Below the pieces are notes generated by a model. That model made no database searches, was not told the DNA's origin, and saw only the letters and a program-made list of their open reading frames with translations. A stretch of 64,000 nt of DNA from Hoeflea sp. (lineage in GTDB: Bacteria > Pseudomonadota > Alphaproteobacteria > Rhizobiales > Rhizobiaceae): positions 1 to 64,000 of the forward strand of contig NZ_JAUXOD010000032.1 in NCBI RefSeq assembly GCF_030682515.1. The letters run 5' to 3'. Shown one piece after another: positions 1 to 9,477 of the stretch. Position 1 is the stretch's first letter, and each line of letters begins with the position of its first letter. The position numbers and the translations under genes were made by a program.

Positions 1-1493
1 TGCAGATGGATCCGCAGACCGCCAACATGCCGCTCGAGCCGGGCTCCGGCGCGCCCGACATCAATCGTATCCTGCAGAAGGTGCGCGAGGCCCAGGCCGC
101 CGAACGCCAGCGCGGCGGCAGGCCGGCCGAGGACGGATCCGAAAAGGCAGAGTTCCTGGCCTCCGCGCGCCGCGCCGCCATGGCCGCAGCGGCCGAAGTG
201 GAAACCATCGGCAAGGGCCGCAAGAGCGGCGGCAGCGGCTTCCTCGAGGTTCTCAAGTCGCGCAGACGGCCGATCCTGATGGCGGCGGGCGCGGTCCTGC
301 TGGCGATCATGACGTTCCCGCTGGTGTCGGGACTGCTCTCGGGCGGCAATGAGGAAATGAGCGCGGTTGAGCCGGCAATCATCGAGCCCGTGGACGTGGC
401 TGAGCCATCTGCTCTCTCCGCCGGGGACGAGGTCATCGTGGCCGAGGTTCAGGATCAGCAGGCCGCGAACGAACCGCGCCTGCCGGAGGTCCGGGTGATC
501 CAGCCGGGCGCCGATGCGCCCGTGACGGACGCGCAGTCCTCTATCGCAGCCGACGGCCCCCCCGCGGCGGCCACCACGTCGACTGAACAGACAGCCGCCC
601 TCCCTGCCCCGGTTGCCGACGCCACGCTGGCAGGCGCGCTCGACGCGCTTCCCGAGGGGGCTGCACCCAGCGCCCTCAAGGTTGCCGCGGCATCGGGCAA
701 TCCGCTTGCCTTCTACGAGATCGGCGCCCGCTTCACCGATGGCCGCGGCGTTCCGGTCGACCTTGCTGCCGCGGCAGGCTGGTACCAGCGCGCCGCCGAT
801 CTCGGGCATGCGCCGTCGCAATACCGGATCGCCAATTTCTACGAGAAGGGCAGCGGCGTCGAGCGAGACCTCGATGCCGCCAAGAAATGGTATCAGATGG
901 CGGCCGAGCAGGGCAACGCCAGTGCCATGCACAACCTCGCCGTCCTCTACGCCACCGCCGGACCCGCGCCCGATTTCGACAATGCGGCCGAATGGTTCAT
1001 CCGTGCCGCCGAAGTCGGCGTGCGCGACAGCCAGGTCAATCTCGCCATTCTCTACGCCCGCGGCGACGGCGTGGCCCGGGATCTCGAGCAGTCCTACAAG
1101 TGGTTCGCGATTGCGGCCAATGACGGCGACAAGGATGCCGCGGTCAAGCGCGACGAGGTGTTCAACGCGCTCAGGCCCGAACAGGTCGAATCAGCCCGCG
1201 CCGCCGTCGCCAACTGGACCGCCAAGGATGTCAGCCCCGAGGCGAATGCGGTGGAAGTGCCGGCCGAATGGGGCGGGGAGACCAACGAAACCGCGTCCGT
1301 CGACATGAAGAAGGCCATCCGCAACATCCAGGCCATTCTCAACAACAACGGCTTTGACGCGGGCGTGCCGGATGGCGTCATGGGCGCCAGGACCACGGCG
1401 GCGATCAAGGCGTTCCAGGCCTCCATCGGCATGGACGCCACCGGAGAAATCGACGACCGGCTGGTCAAGGAACTGCTGGAACGCAACACCTGA
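1..1493 (+). CDS. podJ: PodJ-like polar organising protein, C-terminal part (Sel1 repeats, peptidoglycan-binding domain)
   Basis: The reading frame is open to the left edge, so the start probably lies outside the window and the ATG at 6 is likely internal. About 495 residues are visible: a basic Ala/Arg-rich cytoplasmic stretch, one membrane segment near residues 89-112, an acidic Ala/Pro-rich linker, four Sel1-type repeats at about 230-385 (for example WYQRAADLGHAPSQ), and a C-terminal peptidoglycan-binding-1 fold at about 430-492 with DGVMGARTTAAIKAFQ. This order matches the C-terminal half of rhizobial PodJ, a single-pass protein that marks the old pole and affects polar growth and division; full-length PodJ has a long N-terminal coiled coil that would lie upstream. 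The PodJ assignment rests on architecture. A generic Sel1 repeat protein is the alternative. Confidence 0.7.
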   Translation, partial: QMDPQTANMPLEPGSGAPDINRILQKVREAQAAERQRGGRPAEDGSEKAEFLASARRAAMAAAAEVETIGKGRKSGGSGFLEVLKSRRRPILMAAGAVLLAIMTFPLVSGLLSGGNEEMSAVEPAIIEPVDVAEPSALSAGDEVIVAEVQDQQAANEPRLPEVRVIQPGADAPVTDAQSSIAADGPPAAATTSTEQTAALPAPVADATLAGALDALPEGAAPSALKVAAASGNPLAFYEIGARFTDGRGVPVDLAAAAGWYQRAADLGHAPSQYRIANFYEKGSGVERDLDAAKKWYQMAAEQGNASAMHNLAVLYATAGPAPDFDNAAEWFIRAAEVGVRDSQVNLAILYARGDGVARDLEQSYKWFAIAANDGDKDAAVKRDEVFNALRPEQVESARAAVANWTAKDVSPEANAVEVPAEWGGETNETASVDMKKAIRNIQAILNNNGFDAGVPDGVMGARTTAAIKAFQASIGMDATGEIDDRLVKELLERNT

Positions 1494-1707
1494 GGCATCG
1501 ACTTGCCGGTGCGGGGAAGGGATCCTTCTGCGCTCGCCTGCTTCCGTTTGGCGGCGCCGGCGGCGAAAAGTGTGGCCCTCAAACGGCTTCTGTTTCAAGG
1601 CGATACCAACAGGTTTGACTTGAGCGCCCGAAACGCGCAATACGGAATTGTCAGGTACTGCTTGGCTTAACCCCTTTGTCCCAGCCGTTGACGCCCGGGA
1701 GCGCAAG

Positions 1708-2634
1708 GTGACAATTTACCTGCCGATCGCAGAACTTTCGGTCAATATCTTCGTCATCCTCGGGATGGGCGCGGCCGTGGGTTTCTTGTCCGGCATGTTC
1801 GGCGTTGGCGGCGGGTTCCTGATCACGCCGCTGCTGATCTTCTACAACATTCCCCCCGCGGTCGCGGTTGCCACCGGCGCCAATCAGGTGGTGGCCTCGT
1901 CCGTCTCGGGCGCACTCGCCCATTTCCGCCGCGGCACGCTCGACATCAAGCTCGGGCTTGTCCTGCTGGCCGGCGGTCTGGTCGGCGCGACGCTCGGAAT
2001 CCAGATTTTCACCATGCTGCGCCGGCTTGGCCAGCTCGATCTGATCATCTCGCTGCTCTACGTGTTGTTCCTGGGATCGGTCGGCAGCCTGATGCTGTGG
2101 GAAAGCGTCAAGGCGCTGCGCCGCGCCGCCAGGAACCAGTCGGTGTCGATGCGCAAGCCGGGACAGCACAATTGGGTGCATCGGCTGCCGTTCAAGATGC
2201 GGTTCAAACGCTCCAAGCTCTATCTCAGCGTGATTCCTGTCATCCTGCTCGGCTTTGCCATCGGGATCCTGACATCGGTCATGGGCGTCGGCGGCGGCTT
2301 CATCATGGTGCCCGCCATGATCTACCTGCTGCGCATCCCGACCAATGTCGTCATCGGCACGTCGCTGTTCCAGATCATTTTCGTCACCGCCTACACCACC
2401 ATCGTGCAGGCGGCGACCAACTATTCGGTCGATATCGTGCTGGCCTGGCTCTTGATGATCGCCGGCGTCATCGGCGCCCAGTACGGCGTCCGGGTCGGCC
2501 AGAAAATGCGCGGCGAGCAGTTGCGGGCGGGCCTTGCGCTTCTGGTCCTGGCTGTCGCCATCCGCCTGGGCTTCGGCCTGGTGCTGCCGCCCGACGAGGT
2601 CTATTCCGTTGTCAGCGGGAGCTTCGGGTTCTGA
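1708..2634 (+). CDS. TauE/SafE family sulfite/anion exporter permease
   Basis: Predicted inner-membrane permease of 308 residues with about eight hydrophobic segments. The two halves carry the same signature, GMFGVGGGFLITPLL near residue 30 and VMGVGGGFIMVPAM near 195, which is the internal duplication typical of TauE/SafE transporters of sulfite, sulfoacetate or related anions. I start at the GTG at 1708 (VTIYLPIAELSV), where rhizobial relatives begin and where GGGAG lies just upstream; a TTG at 1648 would add 20 residues of non-membrane sequence. Its stop overlaps the next start (TGATG), so it is translationally coupled to the TIGR02186 gene. That pairing recurs in alphaproteobacteria and suggests a joint function. 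The substrate cannot be read from the sequence. Confidence 0.88.
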   Translation: MTIYLPIAELSVNIFVILGMGAAVGFLSGMFGVGGGFLITPLLIFYNIPPAVAVATGANQVVASSVSGALAHFRRGTLDIKLGLVLLAGGLVGATLGIQIFTMLRRLGQLDLIISLLYVLFLGSVGSLMLWESVKALRRAARNQSVSMRKPGQHNWVHRLPFKMRFKRSKLYLSVIPVILLGFAIGILTSVMGVGGGFIMVPAMIYLLRIPTNVVIGTSLFQIIFVTAYTTIVQAATNYSVDIVLAWLLMIAGVIGAQYGVRVGQKMRGEQLRAGLALLVLAVAIRLGFGLVLPPDEVYSVVSGSFGF

Positions 2635-3446
2635 TGCGCGCGGCAGTTCTCTCCCTTGCGGCTGTCCTCACTCTGGGCCTCATCCTTCCGGCAACAGCCC
2701 AGCTTGCCGATCCGACGATTACCATCAACGACAAGTTTTCCGAGCGGATCGACATCGGCATTTCCACCAACGAGATCGCCATCGCCTCCGATTTCTCCGG
2801 CGCCGACATCACCGTGTTCGGCGCCATCGACGGCGTCGACGAACTGCTGCTGGCGACCTTCGCCTATGACATCGTCGTGTCGCTGGAAGGGCCGCGCCAG
2901 ACCACCACCGTGCGCCGCAAGGAGCGGGTGGCCGGCATCTGGATCAACCGTCACTCGATCCGCTTCGAGCCGATCCCGGCCTCCTATTCGATGTCGAGCA
3001 CACGGCCGCTCGACGGCATTTCCACCTCGATGGAGCTCGCGTCCCGCGATATCGGCATCAACAACATCCGCCTGGTTCCCACCGGCGGGATCGGCGACGG
3101 GTCGAGGGTGACGGAATTCCGGGAGGCGCTCCGCCGCATCAAGCAGGCCGACGGGCTGTATCAGCGCGACCCGACCGGGGTTCGCTTCATCTCCAAATCC
3201 CTGTTCCGTGCCTCGGTGCGGCTTCCGGCCAATATCCCGGTCGGCCAGCACAAGGTCCGCGCGGTCCTTTACAAGAACGGCGAGTTCGTCATGGAACGGC
3301 AGATCCCCCTCAGGGTGGTCAAGACCGGTCTCGAACAGTTCATCTTCAATTTCGCCCATCTCCATGGGCTGGCCTACGGTGTTTTCGCGGTTTTCCTCGC
3401 AGCTCTGACGGGATGGCTGTCGAGCCTGATGTTCCGCAAGGACTGA
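2634..3446 (+). CDS. TIGR02186 family periplasmic/membrane-anchored protein
   Basis: 270-residue protein beginning MRAAVLSLAAVLTLGL, a Sec signal peptide ending near PATAQ (residue 22). A long predicted periplasmic domain follows, then one membrane segment near residues 243-265 (LAYGVFAVFLAALTGWL) and a short basic tail. It is conserved across Rhizobiales next to TauE/SafE permeases, is usually annotated TIGR02186, and has no known biochemical role. The ATG at 2634 overlaps the permease stop by one base, which fixes the start; frame open upstream of it lies inside the permease gene and is not used. An accessory or substrate-handling role for the exporter is inferred from the coupling only. 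Confidence 0.85.
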   Translation: MRAAVLSLAAVLTLGLILPATAQLADPTITINDKFSERIDIGISTNEIAIASDFSGADITVFGAIDGVDELLLATFAYDIVVSLEGPRQTTTVRRKERVAGIWINRHSIRFEPIPASYSMSSTRPLDGISTSMELASRDIGINNIRLVPTGGIGDGSRVTEFREALRRIKQADGLYQRDPTGVRFISKSLFRASVRLPANIPVGQHKVRAVLYKNGEFVMERQIPLRVVKTGLEQFIFNFAHLHGLAYGVFAVFLAALTGWLSSLMFRKD

Positions 3447-3474
3447 TCATCAGAATAACGGAGCAGGGACCGGC

Positions 3475-3930
3475 ATGAGCGCAGCCCGGAATATATCCAA
3501 CATGACTGCCACCGCCTGGTTCCTGGCGGGACTGGGGGCACTGCCGTTTCTCGCAATGGCCGCAGCTTCCACCGTATCGCCTGCATTCTCCGCCGCGCAT
3601 CTGGGCGGTGACACGGCCTTTCTGGGTTACGGCGCCGTCATCCTGTCCTTCATGGGCGGAGTTCGCTGGGGCCGCGCCTTGACAATCGCCGAACCGGCCC
3701 GTGCCGCCGAGCAGATGATCCTGAGTGTTGCACCCTCGCTTGCTGCCTGGCTGGCCCTGCTGATCGATCGGCCCTGGTCGTTGCTCCTGTTGGCAGCCGG
3801 GTTCGCGCTGCAGGCGGCATGGGATTGGAAAAGCGCCGGTAGCGGTCTGCTGCCGGCTTGGTTCGGCCGGCTTCGCCTGACCATCAGCGCCATTGTGATT
3901 GTCTCGATAGCCCTCGTCATGCTTGCATGA
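3475..3930 (+). CDS. DUF3429 family integral membrane protein
   Basis: 151-residue membrane protein with four or five hydrophobic segments and the conserved turn SFMGGVRWGRAL between the second and third, typical of DUF3429 proteins. Function unknown. GCAGGG precedes the ATG at 3475. It starts 28 bp after the TIGR02186 stop and may be co-transcribed with it. The gene downstream converges on it after 18 bp. Family membership is judged from the FMGGVRWG motif and the length. Confidence 0.8.
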   Translation: MSAARNISNMTATAWFLAGLGALPFLAMAAASTVSPAFSAAHLGGDTAFLGYGAVILSFMGGVRWGRALTIAEPARAAEQMILSVAPSLAAWLALLIDRPWSLLLLAAGFALQAAWDWKSAGSGLLPAWFGRLRLTISAIVIVSIALVMLA

Positions 3931-3948
3931 ACTCCGGCTCCCGCAGGC

Positions 3949-4692
3949 TCAGCCGTTCATGCGGTTGAAGCTGATGGAATAGATCCGGTCGCGGCCAAGC
4001 AGGTGAGCAATGAGTTCGCTCCGGTCGAACAAGCCGCGCAGGGCGGGATGGCGCAGCTCGAGCCCGCCCGTGGTCGAGCCGAAGGCCGGCATCAACAGCC
4101 GCCTGCCGTCGCTCGCAAAACACGGCCGGCGCACGGCCTTGCCGCGCCGCACCACGCGCGCCGCCGGATGCAGGTGCCCGGATATCTCGCCGTCGGCCGC
4201 GCCCGGGCGCGGCTCATGCCGCAACACCAGCGTTTCGAGATGGAGTTCGCTGCACCAGGCGCCCTCGAGCCCGACCGGCTTGTCCGGATCATGATTGCCC
4301 TCGATCCAGGCCCAGTCGCGCCCCCGCTGCAGGGCGCGCAGCGCCTCCCGGTAAAGCCCGGGCAGATGCTGCGACCCGACGCTGTCGTGAAAACTGTCGC
4401 CCAGGCTCACGACCAGGCGCGGATTGAACCGCGTGATCGCCTCGCCGAGCCGGGCGAGCGTGGCCGCGGTGTCATAGGGCGGCAGCAGTATGCCGCGCCT
4501 TGCGTGGGCGGCGCCCTTTTCGAGATGCAGGTCGGAGACCACCAGCGCGCCGCTTTCAGGCAGCCACAGCACGCCGCCGCGATCGCAGACCACGCGCGTG
4601 CCGTTGACCTCGATCTCGACGGCGGATGGTCCGGCCGCTGCGTGTTCGGCTCCAATGGCCGCGGTCAGTGCATGCATGGCTGTTCCGTTCAC
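3949..4692 (-). CDS. pdeM: Ligase-associated DNA repair endonuclease PdeM (MPE), calcineurin-like
   Basis: 247-residue metallophosphoesterase with the full set of binuclear metal motifs: SDLHLEKG (D54, H56), LGDSFHD (D99), GNHD (N133, H134), RHE (H159) and GHLHP (H173, H175). The family (TIGR04123) is encoded with an Lhr-type helicase, an MBL exonuclease and an ATP-dependent ligase; the Pseudomonas putida member, called MPE, is a manganese-dependent single-strand DNA endonuclease. The GTG start at 4692 overlaps the helicase stop by 4 bp, so the two genes are coupled. An internal ATG at 4677 (MHALTAA) would cost only five residues. Cytoplasmic nuclease role inferred from the family. Confidence 0.92.
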   Translation of the reverse strand: MNGTAMHALTAAIGAEHAAAGPSAVEIEVNGTRVVCDRGGVLWLPESGALVVSDLHLEKGAAHARRGILLPPYDTAATLARLGEAITRFNPRLVVSLGDSFHDSVGSQHLPGLYREALRALQRGRDWAWIEGNHDPDKPVGLEGAWCSELHLETLVLRHEPRPGAADGEISGHLHPAARVVRRGKAVRRPCFASDGRRLLMPAFGSTTGGLELRHPALRGLFDRSELIAHLLGRDRIYSISFNRMNG

Positions 4693-7232
4693 CTCAGGGT
4701 CCGCGCCTCGGCCAGCAGATCGTCCGCAGCCTCGGCCAGAATGCTTTCATGGGCCTCGCCGGCAACCGGCTCGCGTCCGATCTCCAGCATGATGGGGACC
4801 GCCAGCGGAGAGATCCGGTCGAGCGCCCGGTGCTTGATATGCCCCTTGATTCGCTTCAGCATAGCGCCGAGCCGCTGAATATCCAGAAGTCCCTGCGCCG
4901 CATCCGCCCGCGTCGCGCGCAGCAGGATATGGTCGGGCTCGTGGCTTCTGAGCACGTCATAGATCAGATCGGCGGAGACGGTGACCTGGCGTCCGGTCTT
5001 CTCCTTGCCGGGATGGCGCCGCTCGATCAGGCCCGAGATCACCGCGCAGGCCCGAAAGGTTCGCTTGAGCAGCCAGGATTCATTGAGCCAGGCGTCGAGA
5101 TCGTCGCCGAGCATGTCCTCGTCGAACAGCTGGCCGAGATCGAGCCGCCCGTCCTTGATCATTTCGCCCATGTCCTCGAGCGCCCACACGCCGAGCGAAT
5201 AATCTGTGGCCACGAAGCCGAGCGGCTGGGCCCGCAGCCGCTCGAGCCGCCGCGTGATCAGCATGCCGAGCGTCTGGTGCGCCACCCGACCCTCGAAGGG
5301 ATAGAACACCATGTAGAACCGCTCGGCGCGCGGAAACGTCTCGATCAAGAGGCTGTCGCGCGCCGGCAGTTCCGAGACGTCGCGCTGCAGCCTGAGCCAG
5401 TCGGTCACCTGGTCGGGCAGCGCGCCCCATTTGCCGGGATCGGCGATCATGGCGCGCACGCCCTCGGCCAGATAGGTCGACAGCGGAAACTTGCCGCCGG
5501 CATAGGCGGGCACCTTGGGGTCCTGGTCCCAGGCATTGGACACCAGGCATTCGTTCTCGCGGATCCCTTCAAATCTGAGAATTTTTCCCGAAAAGAGGAA
5601 TGTGTCCCCCTGCGACAGGGTCTCGAGGAAATACTCCTCGACCTTGCCCAGCGGCGGCCCGCCGCGCCCGGAGAGGATGCCGTTCTTGCGGCTGGTCATC
5701 CGCACATTGAGCATCGGCGCCTCGATGATGGTGCCGATGTTGAGCCGGTACTGCTGCGCCACCTGCGGGTTGGAGATCCGCCAAAGCCCGTCGGCGCGCT
5801 TTCGGATCCGGGCGTAGCGGTCGTAGCTTTTCAGCGCATAGCCGCCGGTGGCGACGAAATCGATCACCTTGTCGAAGGTGTCGCGATCAAGCCGGGCATA
5901 GGGCGCGGCACTCGTTACCTCAAGAAACAGATCATCCGCGTCGAAGGGAGCGGCGGCGGCCATCCCCAGCACGTGCTGGGCCAGCACGTCGAGCCCGCCG
6001 TCGCCGCCCGGCGGCGTGTCCTGCGCGCCGGCGTAGTTGGCGTCGATCGCCGCCTGGCATTCGAGCACCTCGAACCGGTTGGCGGGCGCGAGAATCGCCC
6101 GGCTGGGCTCGTCCATGCGGTGGTTGGCGCGGCCTATGCGCTGCGCGAGCCGGCTCGCACCCTTGGGCGCGCCGACATGGACGACGAGGTCGACATCGCC
6201 CCAGTCGATGCCGAGATCCAGCGTCGAGGTGGCGACCACGGCCCTGAGTTCGTTGCGCCCCATCGCCGCCTCCACCCGCCGCCGCTGCGCCGCATCGAGC
6301 GAACCGTGATGCAGCGCGATCGGCAGATTGTCCTCGTTGACCCGCCACAACTCCTGGAACAGCATTTCCGCCTGGCTGCGGGTGTTGACGAAGATCAGCG
6401 TGGTGCGGTGATCCTTGATGGTCTCATAGACATCCGGGATGGCGTAGCGGGCCGAATGCCCCGACCAGGGAATGCGCTCGGCGGTCTCGAGAATGGTGAT
6501 GATCGGGCTCGCCCCGCCTGTCACCGTGATCCGCCCCGCAAGCGCATCGGTCCCGGGCGACTGCGGCACGAGCCAGCGCTGCAGCTCTTCCGGATCGGCC
6601 ACTGTGGCCGACAGGCCGATGGTCCGGAGCCCCGGCGCGAGCTGACGCAGCCTTGCGAGCGCCAGCGACAGCAGGTGCCCGCGCTTGGACGCGATCAGCG
6701 AGTGCAGCTCGTCGAAGATCACGTAGCGCAAGCCCGAGAACAGCCGCTCGGCATGGGCATTGGCGATCAGCAGCGACACCTGCTCGGGCGTGGTCAGCAG
6801 GATGTCGGGCGGATCGGTGCGCTGCCGCGCGCGCTTGGATTGCGGCGTGTCGCCGGTCCTGGTCTCGATCCGGACCGGCAGGCCCATCTCCTCGACCGGC
6901 CGCGCCAGGTTGCGCTCGATGTCCACCGCCAGCGCTTTCAGGGGCGAGACATAGAGCGTGTGCAGCGAGCGGGCGCCGGCGGTGCCGGGTTTGCGCTTGC
7001 CGCGTGCGGTCAGGTCCGTGAGGCTCGGCAGGAAGCCCGCCAGCGTCTTGCCGGCGCCCGTCGGCGCGATCAGCAGCATCGAACGCCCGGCCCGGGTCTC
7101 GGCCAGGAGCTCGAGCTGATGCGCGCGCGGACGCCAGCCGCGGCTGGCGAACCAGCCGGAAAACGGCTCGGGCAGATCGGGGCCAGGATGGGCGCCGGGC
7201 ATGTCGGGGGCGGGGGGAGATTCGGTGGTCAC
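4689..7232 (-). CDS. Ligase-associated DEXH-box helicase (Lhr-core type)
   Basis: Superfamily 2 helicase of about 847 residues. Walker A is APTGAGKT, the DEXH motif is FDELHSL, and motif III is LSATVADP; a second RecA domain carries QRIGRANHRMDEPSR (motif VI). The C-terminal half has the winged-helix and Lhr-core extension expected of the TIGR04121 family. Lhr-core enzymes are 3'-5' ssDNA-dependent ATPases/translocases thought to act in DNA repair. The start is uncertain: the frame opens at a TTG at 7268, but GTG 7232 or ATG 7202 fit the usual short N-terminus better; I use 7232. It follows the methyltransferase by about 64 bp and overlaps pdeM, giving a methyltransferase-lhr-pdeM transcription unit. 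Confidence 0.92.
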   Translation of the reverse strand: MTTESPPAPDMPGAHPGPDLPEPFSGWFASRGWRPRAHQLELLAETRAGRSMLLIAPTGAGKTLAGFLPSLTDLTARGKRKPGTAGARSLHTLYVSPLKALAVDIERNLARPVEEMGLPVRIETRTGDTPQSKRARQRTDPPDILLTTPEQVSLLIANAHAERLFSGLRYVIFDELHSLIASKRGHLLSLALARLRQLAPGLRTIGLSATVADPEELQRWLVPQSPGTDALAGRITVTGGASPIITILETAERIPWSGHSARYAIPDVYETIKDHRTTLIFVNTRSQAEMLFQELWRVNEDNLPIALHHGSLDAAQRRRVEAAMGRNELRAVVATSTLDLGIDWGDVDLVVHVGAPKGASRLAQRIGRANHRMDEPSRAILAPANRFEVLECQAAIDANYAGAQDTPPGGDGGLDVLAQHVLGMAAAAPFDADDLFLEVTSAAPYARLDRDTFDKVIDFVATGGYALKSYDRYARIRKRADGLWRISNPQVAQQYRLNIGTIIEAPMLNVRMTSRKNGILSGRGGPPLGKVEEYFLETLSQGDTFLFSGKILRFEGIRENECLVSNAWDQDPKVPAYAGGKFPLSTYLAEGVRAMIADPGKWGALPDQVTDWLRLQRDVSELPARDSLLIETFPRAERFYMVFYPFEGRVAHQTLGMLITRRLERLRAQPLGFVATDYSLGVWALEDMGEMIKDGRLDLGQLFDEDMLGDDLDAWLNESWLLKRTFRACAVISGLIERRHPGKEKTGRQVTVSADLIYDVLRSHEPDHILLRATRADAAQGLLDIQRLGAMLKRIKGHIKHRALDRISPLAVPIMLEIGREPVAGEAHESILAEAADDLLAEARTLR

Positions 7233-7296
7233 GCCGGTCAATCTAGAGCAGCTCTGCCGCCGCTCCAAGCTGAACCGTGCTGATCGGCGCCGAGGC

Positions 7297-8334
7297 TCAC
7301 ATCAGCCGGGCGGGACCGGAGCCTTTGGCGTCATCGGTGAGATCGGCCGGGTCCGGGGATCCGGTGAGCCTGTCCGGCGCGACAGCGGCAGACACGCTGT
7401 CTCCGGCCTGCCTGCGGCCGATCACCAGAAAGCCCTCGATCGTGTCGGCGCCGTCGCGGCGGATGGGTTCGCGTGCGAGCCGCTCGACGATCAGCCCGTG
7501 CCGCGCCATCAGGGCGGTGAGATAGGCTGCGCCATGGCTGTAGCGCAGCGAGGCCTGCAGCAGCCAGTCCGCGCCCTCCGGCCCCGCCTCGCAGGAAAAG
7601 GCGAGCAGTCCGCCGGGACGAAGCAGGTTTGCGGCCATGCCGATCACACCGTCGAGATCGCCGAAATAGGCAAACACGTCGGATGCCGCCACCAGGTCCG
7701 CCTTGATGGCGCCGGACGCCTCGCCGGGATCGAAGCCCATCCCGATGTCGGCCTGGCCGAGATGATCGTAGACGCCCTTGTCCGCGGCCTTGGCCAGCAT
7801 GCCCCGCGACAGGTCGTAGCCGTCGAGCCACGAGGTCCGGAGCCTGATCCGCTCGCCGAACAGCCCGGTGCCGCAGCCGAGGTCGATCACCTTGGCGAAT
7901 TGGGCTTCGGTGCCGGCGACTGCATCGATGAGCGCCGTCAGCCGTTCGGGCACGCAGTAGCCGAGGTCTTCGACAAGCGCCGTGTCGAACCGGTCCGAAT
8001 AGCCGTCAAACAGCGCCTCGACATATTCGGACGGCGGCGCCGGCGGAGTTTCCGCCTGTCCGGTCAGCGACAGTTTCAGGCCGGCGCCGAAGATGTCGGT
8101 CTGCGTCAGCGCCAGCACCCTGCGCCAGGCGTCAGAAGCGCTTGCCAGATCGCCGGCCTTCTCGTGATAGATCCCGAGCTGGTGCCAGCCCGCAGCCCAG
8201 TCCGGCGCGAGCTCCAGCGCCTGCATCTGCAGCTCGATCGCCGCGCCGAGATCTCCGCCCTCGGCGTACTGGAGGGCATACTGCGCGCGGCGATCGGCAA
8301 GGAGATCGCCCGAGGAGAGCTGATGGGATGTCAT
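7297..8334 (-). CDS. TPR-containing class I SAM-dependent methyltransferase
   Basis: 345 residues. The N-terminal 90 or so form two to three tetratricopeptide-like helices (AIELQMQALELAPDWAAG, then WHQLGIYHEKAGDLASA). A Rossmann methyltransferase domain follows, with SAM-binding motif I as VIDLGCGTGLFGE and an acidic second strand DGYDLSRGM. The C-terminal sheet contains LLAFSCEAGPEG. Substrate unknown; the TPR segment suggests a protein partner or substrate. It is the first gene of the leftward repair arm (then lhr and pdeM) and is divergent from the exonuclease-ligase arm, so it may belong to the repair system, though a chance neighbour is possible. Confidence 0.85.
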   Translation of the reverse strand: MTSHQLSSGDLLADRRAQYALQYAEGGDLGAAIELQMQALELAPDWAAGWHQLGIYHEKAGDLASASDAWRRVLALTQTDIFGAGLKLSLTGQAETPPAPPSEYVEALFDGYSDRFDTALVEDLGYCVPERLTALIDAVAGTEAQFAKVIDLGCGTGLFGERIRLRTSWLDGYDLSRGMLAKAADKGVYDHLGQADIGMGFDPGEASGAIKADLVAASDVFAYFGDLDGVIGMAANLLRPGGLLAFSCEAGPEGADWLLQASLRYSHGAAYLTALMARHGLIVERLAREPIRRDGADTIEGFLVIGRRQAGDSVSAAVAPDRLTGSPDPADLTDDAKGSGPARLM

Positions 8335-8457
8335 GTGCGGACCGGATCTGGAGAGATGCGCAGCCTATGCTGCGGCGCGCCGGAAAACGCAAGTCCTTTC
8401 GCCTGGCCCTACCGCTGGGCTCTTTCGCTTGGTCCTCGGCCGCCCTACCTTGGAGGA

Positions 8458-9474
8458 ATGACACCGAGACCCGAAGATCTGCTCGTCCCCCGCCGCGAGG
8501 GGCTTTATTGCCCGCCGGGCGATTTCTTCATCGATCCGGTGCGCGGAGTCGACCGGGCGCTGATCACCCATGGCCATGCCGACCATGCCCGCGCCGGCCA
8601 CGGTCATGTGCTGGCCACGGCCCAGACACTCGACATCATGGCGATCCGCTATGGCGTCGATCATGCAGGCGCCACCCAGGCGGCGGCTCTCGGCGAGGAG
8701 ATCCGCATCAGGGATGTGACCGTCACGTTCCATCCCGCCGGCCACGTGCTCGGTTCCGCCCAGATCGCCGTCGAGCGGAACGGCCTGCGGATCGTCGCCT
8801 CCGGAGACTACAAGCCGCGACCGGACCCCACCTGCGCCACCTTCGCGCCAGTCACGTGTGATGTCTTCATCACCGAGGCGACCTTCGCCCTGCCGGTGTT
8901 CCGCCATCCCGACGCGGCCGGAGAAATCCGGCGCCTGTTGCGCTCCGTGAGCCGCAATCCCGACCGGGCGCATCTGATCGGCGTCTATTCGCTCGGCAAG
9001 GCGCAGCGGGTGATCCGCCTGATCCGCGACGCCGGATATGACAGGCCGCTCTACATCCACGGCGCGCTGCAGAAGCTCTGCGACTATTACGAAAGCCAGG
9101 GCATCGCCCTGGGAGATCTGCGCCCGGCAACAGTCGAGGCGAGCGCCAAGGGCGATTTCGCCGGCGCCATCGTGCTCGGTCCCCCCTCGGCCTTCGGCGA
9201 CAAGTGGGCGCGCCGGTTTCCCGATCCGCTGATCAGCTTCGCCTCGGGCTGGATGCAGGTCAGGGCGCGCGCCCGCCAGCGCGGCGTCGAGCTGCCGCTG
9301 GTGATCTCCGATCACGCCGACTGGGATGAACTGGCCGAGACGATTCACGCGGTGGCGCCCGGCGAGGTCTGGGTTACCCATGGCCGCGAAGAGGCGCTGG
9401 TGCGCTGGTGCGAGATGCAGGGCATTTCAGCCAGGCCGCTCAACCTGGTCGGCTATGAAGACGAGGGCGATTGA
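8458..9474 (+). CDS. Ligase-associated DNA repair exonuclease (metallo-beta-lactamase/beta-CASP fold)
   Basis: 338-residue metallo-beta-lactamase-fold nuclease. Metal motifs are ITHGHADHAR near residue 38, FHPAGHVLGSAQ near 92 and SGDYKPR near 118; the beta-CASP-type region includes VYSLGKAQRV and the C-terminal HADWDEL. This is the TIGR04122 family, the exonuclease partner of the Lhr/PdeM/ligase set and related to the mRNA 3'-end processing (CPSF73-like) nucleases. The ATG at 8458 is preceded immediately by GGAGG, an unusually short spacing. The ligase gene follows after 3 bp, so the two are co-translated. Cytoplasmic role in DNA end processing inferred from the family. Confidence 0.92.
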   Translation: MTPRPEDLLVPRREGLYCPPGDFFIDPVRGVDRALITHGHADHARAGHGHVLATAQTLDIMAIRYGVDHAGATQAAALGEEIRIRDVTVTFHPAGHVLGSAQIAVERNGLRIVASGDYKPRPDPTCATFAPVTCDVFITEATFALPVFRHPDAAGEIRRLLRSVSRNPDRAHLIGVYSLGKAQRVIRLIRDAGYDRPLYIHGALQKLCDYYESQGIALGDLRPATVEASAKGDFAGAIVLGPPSAFGDKWARRFPDPLISFASGWMQVRARARQRGVELPLVISDHADWDELAETIHAVAPGEVWVTHGREEALVRWCEMQGISARPLNLVGYEDEGD

Positions 9475-9477
9475 GCC

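Noticed and set aside
2097-2633. N-terminal extension of the TIGR02186 protein
   Set aside because: The extension lies in another frame of the TauE gene and would remove the signal peptide from the N-terminus; ATG 2634 with stop overlap is the natural start.
4626-7283. An 885-codon open frame on the + strand opposite the Lhr helicase and pdeM
   Set aside because: It is the GC-driven shadow of the helicase, with Arg/Pro/Gln-rich composition and no domain, while the minus strand has full helicase motifs.
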